Source: Hermodice carunculata (lineage: Eukaryota; Annelida; Polychaeta; Eunicida; Amphinomidae). From it: 64,000 bases of DNA. The position numbers and the translations under genes were made by a program. Positions 63,896 through 64,000 of this stretch are shown piece after piece (the stretch's first letter is position 1; every line of letters begins with the position of its first letter). The notes under the pieces are model-generated. The model was not told the DNA's origin, did no database searches, and was given only the letters and a program-made list of their open reading frames with translations. The stretch is taken from the NCBI GenBank assembly GCA_964020975.1, contig OZ026625.1, positions 6,911,413 through 6,975,412 on the forward strand. The letters are read 5' to 3'.

Positions 63896-64000
63896 AAAAG
63901 TGTCTGTCACTGCCTGCCCAGCACTGTCACTGCTCCCTGGCCAGTGTCTGACACTGCTGCCGGGCCATTGCCTGACACTGCTGCCGGGCCAGTGTCTGAC
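63896..64000 (+). repeat. 24-bp GC-rich minisatellite, cut by window edge
   Basis: Units read GGCCAGTGTCTGACACTGCTGCCG with small changes; about 4.3 copies, the first ones diverged (GCCCAGCACTGTCACTGCTCC). The period is a multiple of three and the GC content is far above the surroundings. Confidence 0.8.

Overview
This is a eukaryotic window: long introns with GT-AG junctions, AT-rich non-coding DNA, many microsatellites and dense small transposons. The mix suggests a marine invertebrate, for example an amphioxus, hemichordate, echinoderm or mollusc. It contains an animal laminin gamma chain and NUP42, a secreted apple-plus-AbfB protein, hAT and KDZ transposases, and Helentron-like elements with 143-bp core repeats. 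I cannot name the species from sequence alone.

Layout. 1-12.4 kb (minus strand): the first coding exon of a laminin gamma-type chain lies at 11.9-12.4 kb. Everything below it looks like its first intron or intergenic DNA, with small MITEs and a complete-ended but broken hAT transposon at 7.5-11.5 kb. 12.6-22.2 kb is a repeat field: Helentron/pearl-like elements, another dispersed repeat at 13.9-15.6 kb, and long simple repeats. 24.4-36.4 kb (minus strand) is a multi-exon NUP42 (nucleoporin 42) gene whose zinc-finger start I did not find and which carries a frameshift and a stop. Its last exon and flank (19.8-24.9 kb) recur in inverted orientation at 46.6-49.2 kb. 39-46 kb (plus strand) holds a TIR element, the last exon of a KDZ transposase, a LINE fragment, and a spliced gene for an unrecognised P-loop protein. 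50.2-51.5 kb is an unusual long-terminal-inverted-repeat element packed with GATCAAAT/GAACAAAT words. 52.8-56.7 kb (minus strand) is an intact three-exon gene for a secreted apple/PAN plus AbfB protein. Its second intron contains a 1.45-kb near-perfect palindrome with an exact 8-bp target duplication. 57-64 kb is repeat-rich intergenic DNA with a LINE 3' end and a GC-rich 24-bp minisatellite at the right edge.

The host genes (laminin gamma, NUP42, apple-AbfB, P-loop protein) are unrelated in function. Their main link is that mobile DNA has colonised all their introns. The inverted duplication is especially useful because its two copies differ by insertions, giving natural empty and filled sites for two element families. 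I saw no retroviral or LTR element, no tRNA or rRNA gene and no CRISPR array.
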